In this document: positions 12,745-13,626 of the stretch, piece by piece | How the letters are laid out: every line of letters begins with the position of its first letter | Numbering within the stretch: the stretch's first letter is position 1 | Assembly (NCBI GenBank): GCA_022791475.1 | Contig: JAAVZD010000018.1 | Location: 1-13,626, forward strand | DNA: 13,626 bases | DNA from: Clostridia bacterium | GTDB lineage: Bacteria; Bacillota_A; Clostridia; TANB77; CAG-508 | Reading direction: 5' to 3' | Position numbers and translations under genes: made by a program | The notes under the pieces: model-generated | Seen by the model: only the letters and a program-made list of their open reading frames with translations | What the model was told of the DNA's origin: nothing | The model's database searches: none

Positions 12745-13626
12745 TTACCCTATTCTTCTTTTTTTCTTTGAAAAGATATTAGTTAGAGTAATAAATAATA
12801 AACTAAATAAAACAATTACTCCCATATTAATAAATACTGGCATTAAAGTTTGTATGTTGAATACTTCTATTGTTTTTAATAATTCATTGGTTTGAATGTA
12901 CCAATATGTTGGTATAATGTGTGCTACTGTTAGAACACTTTTGGGTAGCCATTCTACTGGTACAAATGCTCCACATAAGAAACTTGAGCCTAGTGCTATT
13001 ACATTTACTATTCCATTTATTGCGTTTTTGTTATTTACTATTGTTGCTATTAAAAATGCTATTGTTAAAGCACACATTGTAAATATAAATGAATTTACTA
13101 TATATATCAAACCGCACTATGCTAAGCATCTTTTCTCCTACTATTATGAAACTTATTATTACATAAAATAACCATAAGAATGTTGCAAATAGACCGTTTG
13201 AAAATAATAGTATTCTATTATGCTTTTTATAATTCATACTACTTATAATTGTTCTTTTTCGTATACTTTTTTCATTAAAACTTGATAATATTAAGCATAT
13301 TACATATATTGCACCTGCTAATATGCTATAACTTGCAAAATTATAGTAAAAACTTGCTTTTGATAAACTATTTGTGTCTAACTTTGATGTAACTTCTATT
13401 TGTGTTTCATTTTCTAAACTATTATTTATTTTTTCTATTAGTTCCGCTTCATTTTTTATTTCATTTGAATATATATTTTGTATTTTTATATATCTTGAAA
13501 GTAACATTTCTGCATAACTTGATTGGTAGTCCCCTGTGCTTTTTATTTGTATTTCTGGTTTTTCACCATTTAATACAGTTTGCCTATAATTTTCAGGTAT
13601 GTAGATAATATAGTTTACATCTCTAT
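12745..13626 (-). CDS. ABC-2 type transporter permease (5' partial), +1 shift at CGG
   Basis: The gene enters from the right edge, so its N-terminal helix is missing. The visible part starts with an extracytoplasmic domain (NYIIYIPENYRQ, then KSTGDYQSSYAEMLLSRY), then helices around NFASYSILAGAIYVICLIL and NGLFATFLWLFYVIISFII. The first frame then degenerates after VGEKMLSIV. The continuation, in another frame, has VNSFIFTMCALTIAFLIA, the family motif SFLCGAFVPVEWLP, HIIPTYWYIQTNELL and a final helix. The break is at GTG-CGG-T (13112-13114); skipping the C gives Val-Gly-Leu-Ile-Tyr in one continuous ABC2_membrane_3-like permease. It would export a substrate with an ATPase presumably encoded upstream, outside the window. 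No terminator is seen; the HTH-PIN promoter begins 13 bases beyond its stop. Confidence 0.85.
13111..13114 (-). other. Putative +1 recoding site in the ABC permease (GTG CGG T)
   Basis: The in-phase CGG is at 13112-13114. Reading GGT after skipping the C joins the two halves of the permease between conserved helices. The context TGCGGTTT is identical to the ZIP-gene site. Confidence 0.6.

Noticed and set aside
900..13120. prfB-type programmed frameshift
   Set aside because: No in-frame stop sits at the shift point and no Shine-Dalgarno-like stimulator precedes three of the four sites; at the ZIP site the upstream AAAGGA is simply the ribosome binding site.
197..13626. Simple reassignment of CGG to another amino acid, as reported for some Firmicutes
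   Set aside because: Reassignment keeps the reading frame. All four sites need a one-base shift, so a sense reassignment cannot explain them.
197..13626. Random homopolymer sequencing errors
   Set aside because: The candidate runs at the four sites are only 2-4 bases long, whereas many A/T runs of 6-8 bases elsewhere in genes are intact. Coincidence with all four native in-phase CGGs is unlikely. I keep it as an alternative because raw reads are not available.
1..13626. CRISPR array, tRNA or rRNA genes
   Set aside because: I saw no regularly spaced repeats and no cloverleaf or rRNA-like sequence on either strand.

Overview
The window is very AT-rich and looks like chromosome from an anaerobic, probably gut-associated Clostridia-type Firmicute. 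It has a sporulation gene (spoIIIAA), strong AGGAGG-type ribosome binding sites, an SdpR/SdpI-like pair and a bile-salt-hydrolase-family enzyme. Nearly all genes lie on the minus strand; only an IS remnant at the left edge and one MOP/MATE-like membrane protein (8047-9231) read on plus.

Layout, left to right. 1-139: end of an IS3-family-like element, sitting where spoIIIAB should start. 197-1169: spoIIIAA. 1257-1976: yebC. 2182-5994: a five-gene operon, in transcription order dapB-like, a small unknown, a ZIP metal transporter, an HD-domain protein and a DUF362 protein, with its own promoter and terminator. 6171-6806: a membrane protein with foreign-looking codon use. 6919-7893: choloylglycine hydrolase family. 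8047-9231: MATE-like. 9384-10195: sdpI-like and sdpR-like. 10323-11610: TfoX-N protein and Ca2+/Na+ antiporter. 11794-12633: HTH-PIN protein with foreign-looking codon use. 12745-13626: ABC-2 permease, running off the right edge.

The main observation is a pattern of apparent +1 frameshifts at CGG codons. Four genes (spoIIIAA, the ZIP transporter, the SdpI-like gene and the ABC permease) are each split by a single-base shift. In all four the break falls exactly at an in-phase CGG. Skipping the C and reading the overlapping GGN glycine codon, or equivalently reading CGGN as one four-base codon, restores a full-length, family-like protein every time. These four are the only in-phase CGG codons in the native-looking genes. 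About fifteen other CGG trinucleotides in coding sequence lie out of phase and cause no shift. The only two in-phase CGGs read as ordinary codons are in the two genes with foreign-looking codon use. This fits a host in which CGG has no efficient decoder and is bypassed by +1 recoding. Indel errors and pseudogene decay are alternatives that I cannot fully exclude from one window.

Other notable points: the spoIIIA operon is apparently broken by an IS insertion, so sporulation may be lost. The terminator, promoter and putative operator in front of the sdpR-like gene overlap. Both foreign-looking genes are single-gene cassettes, each with a near-consensus promoter (17-bp spacer), an inverted repeat in the leader and a terminator.
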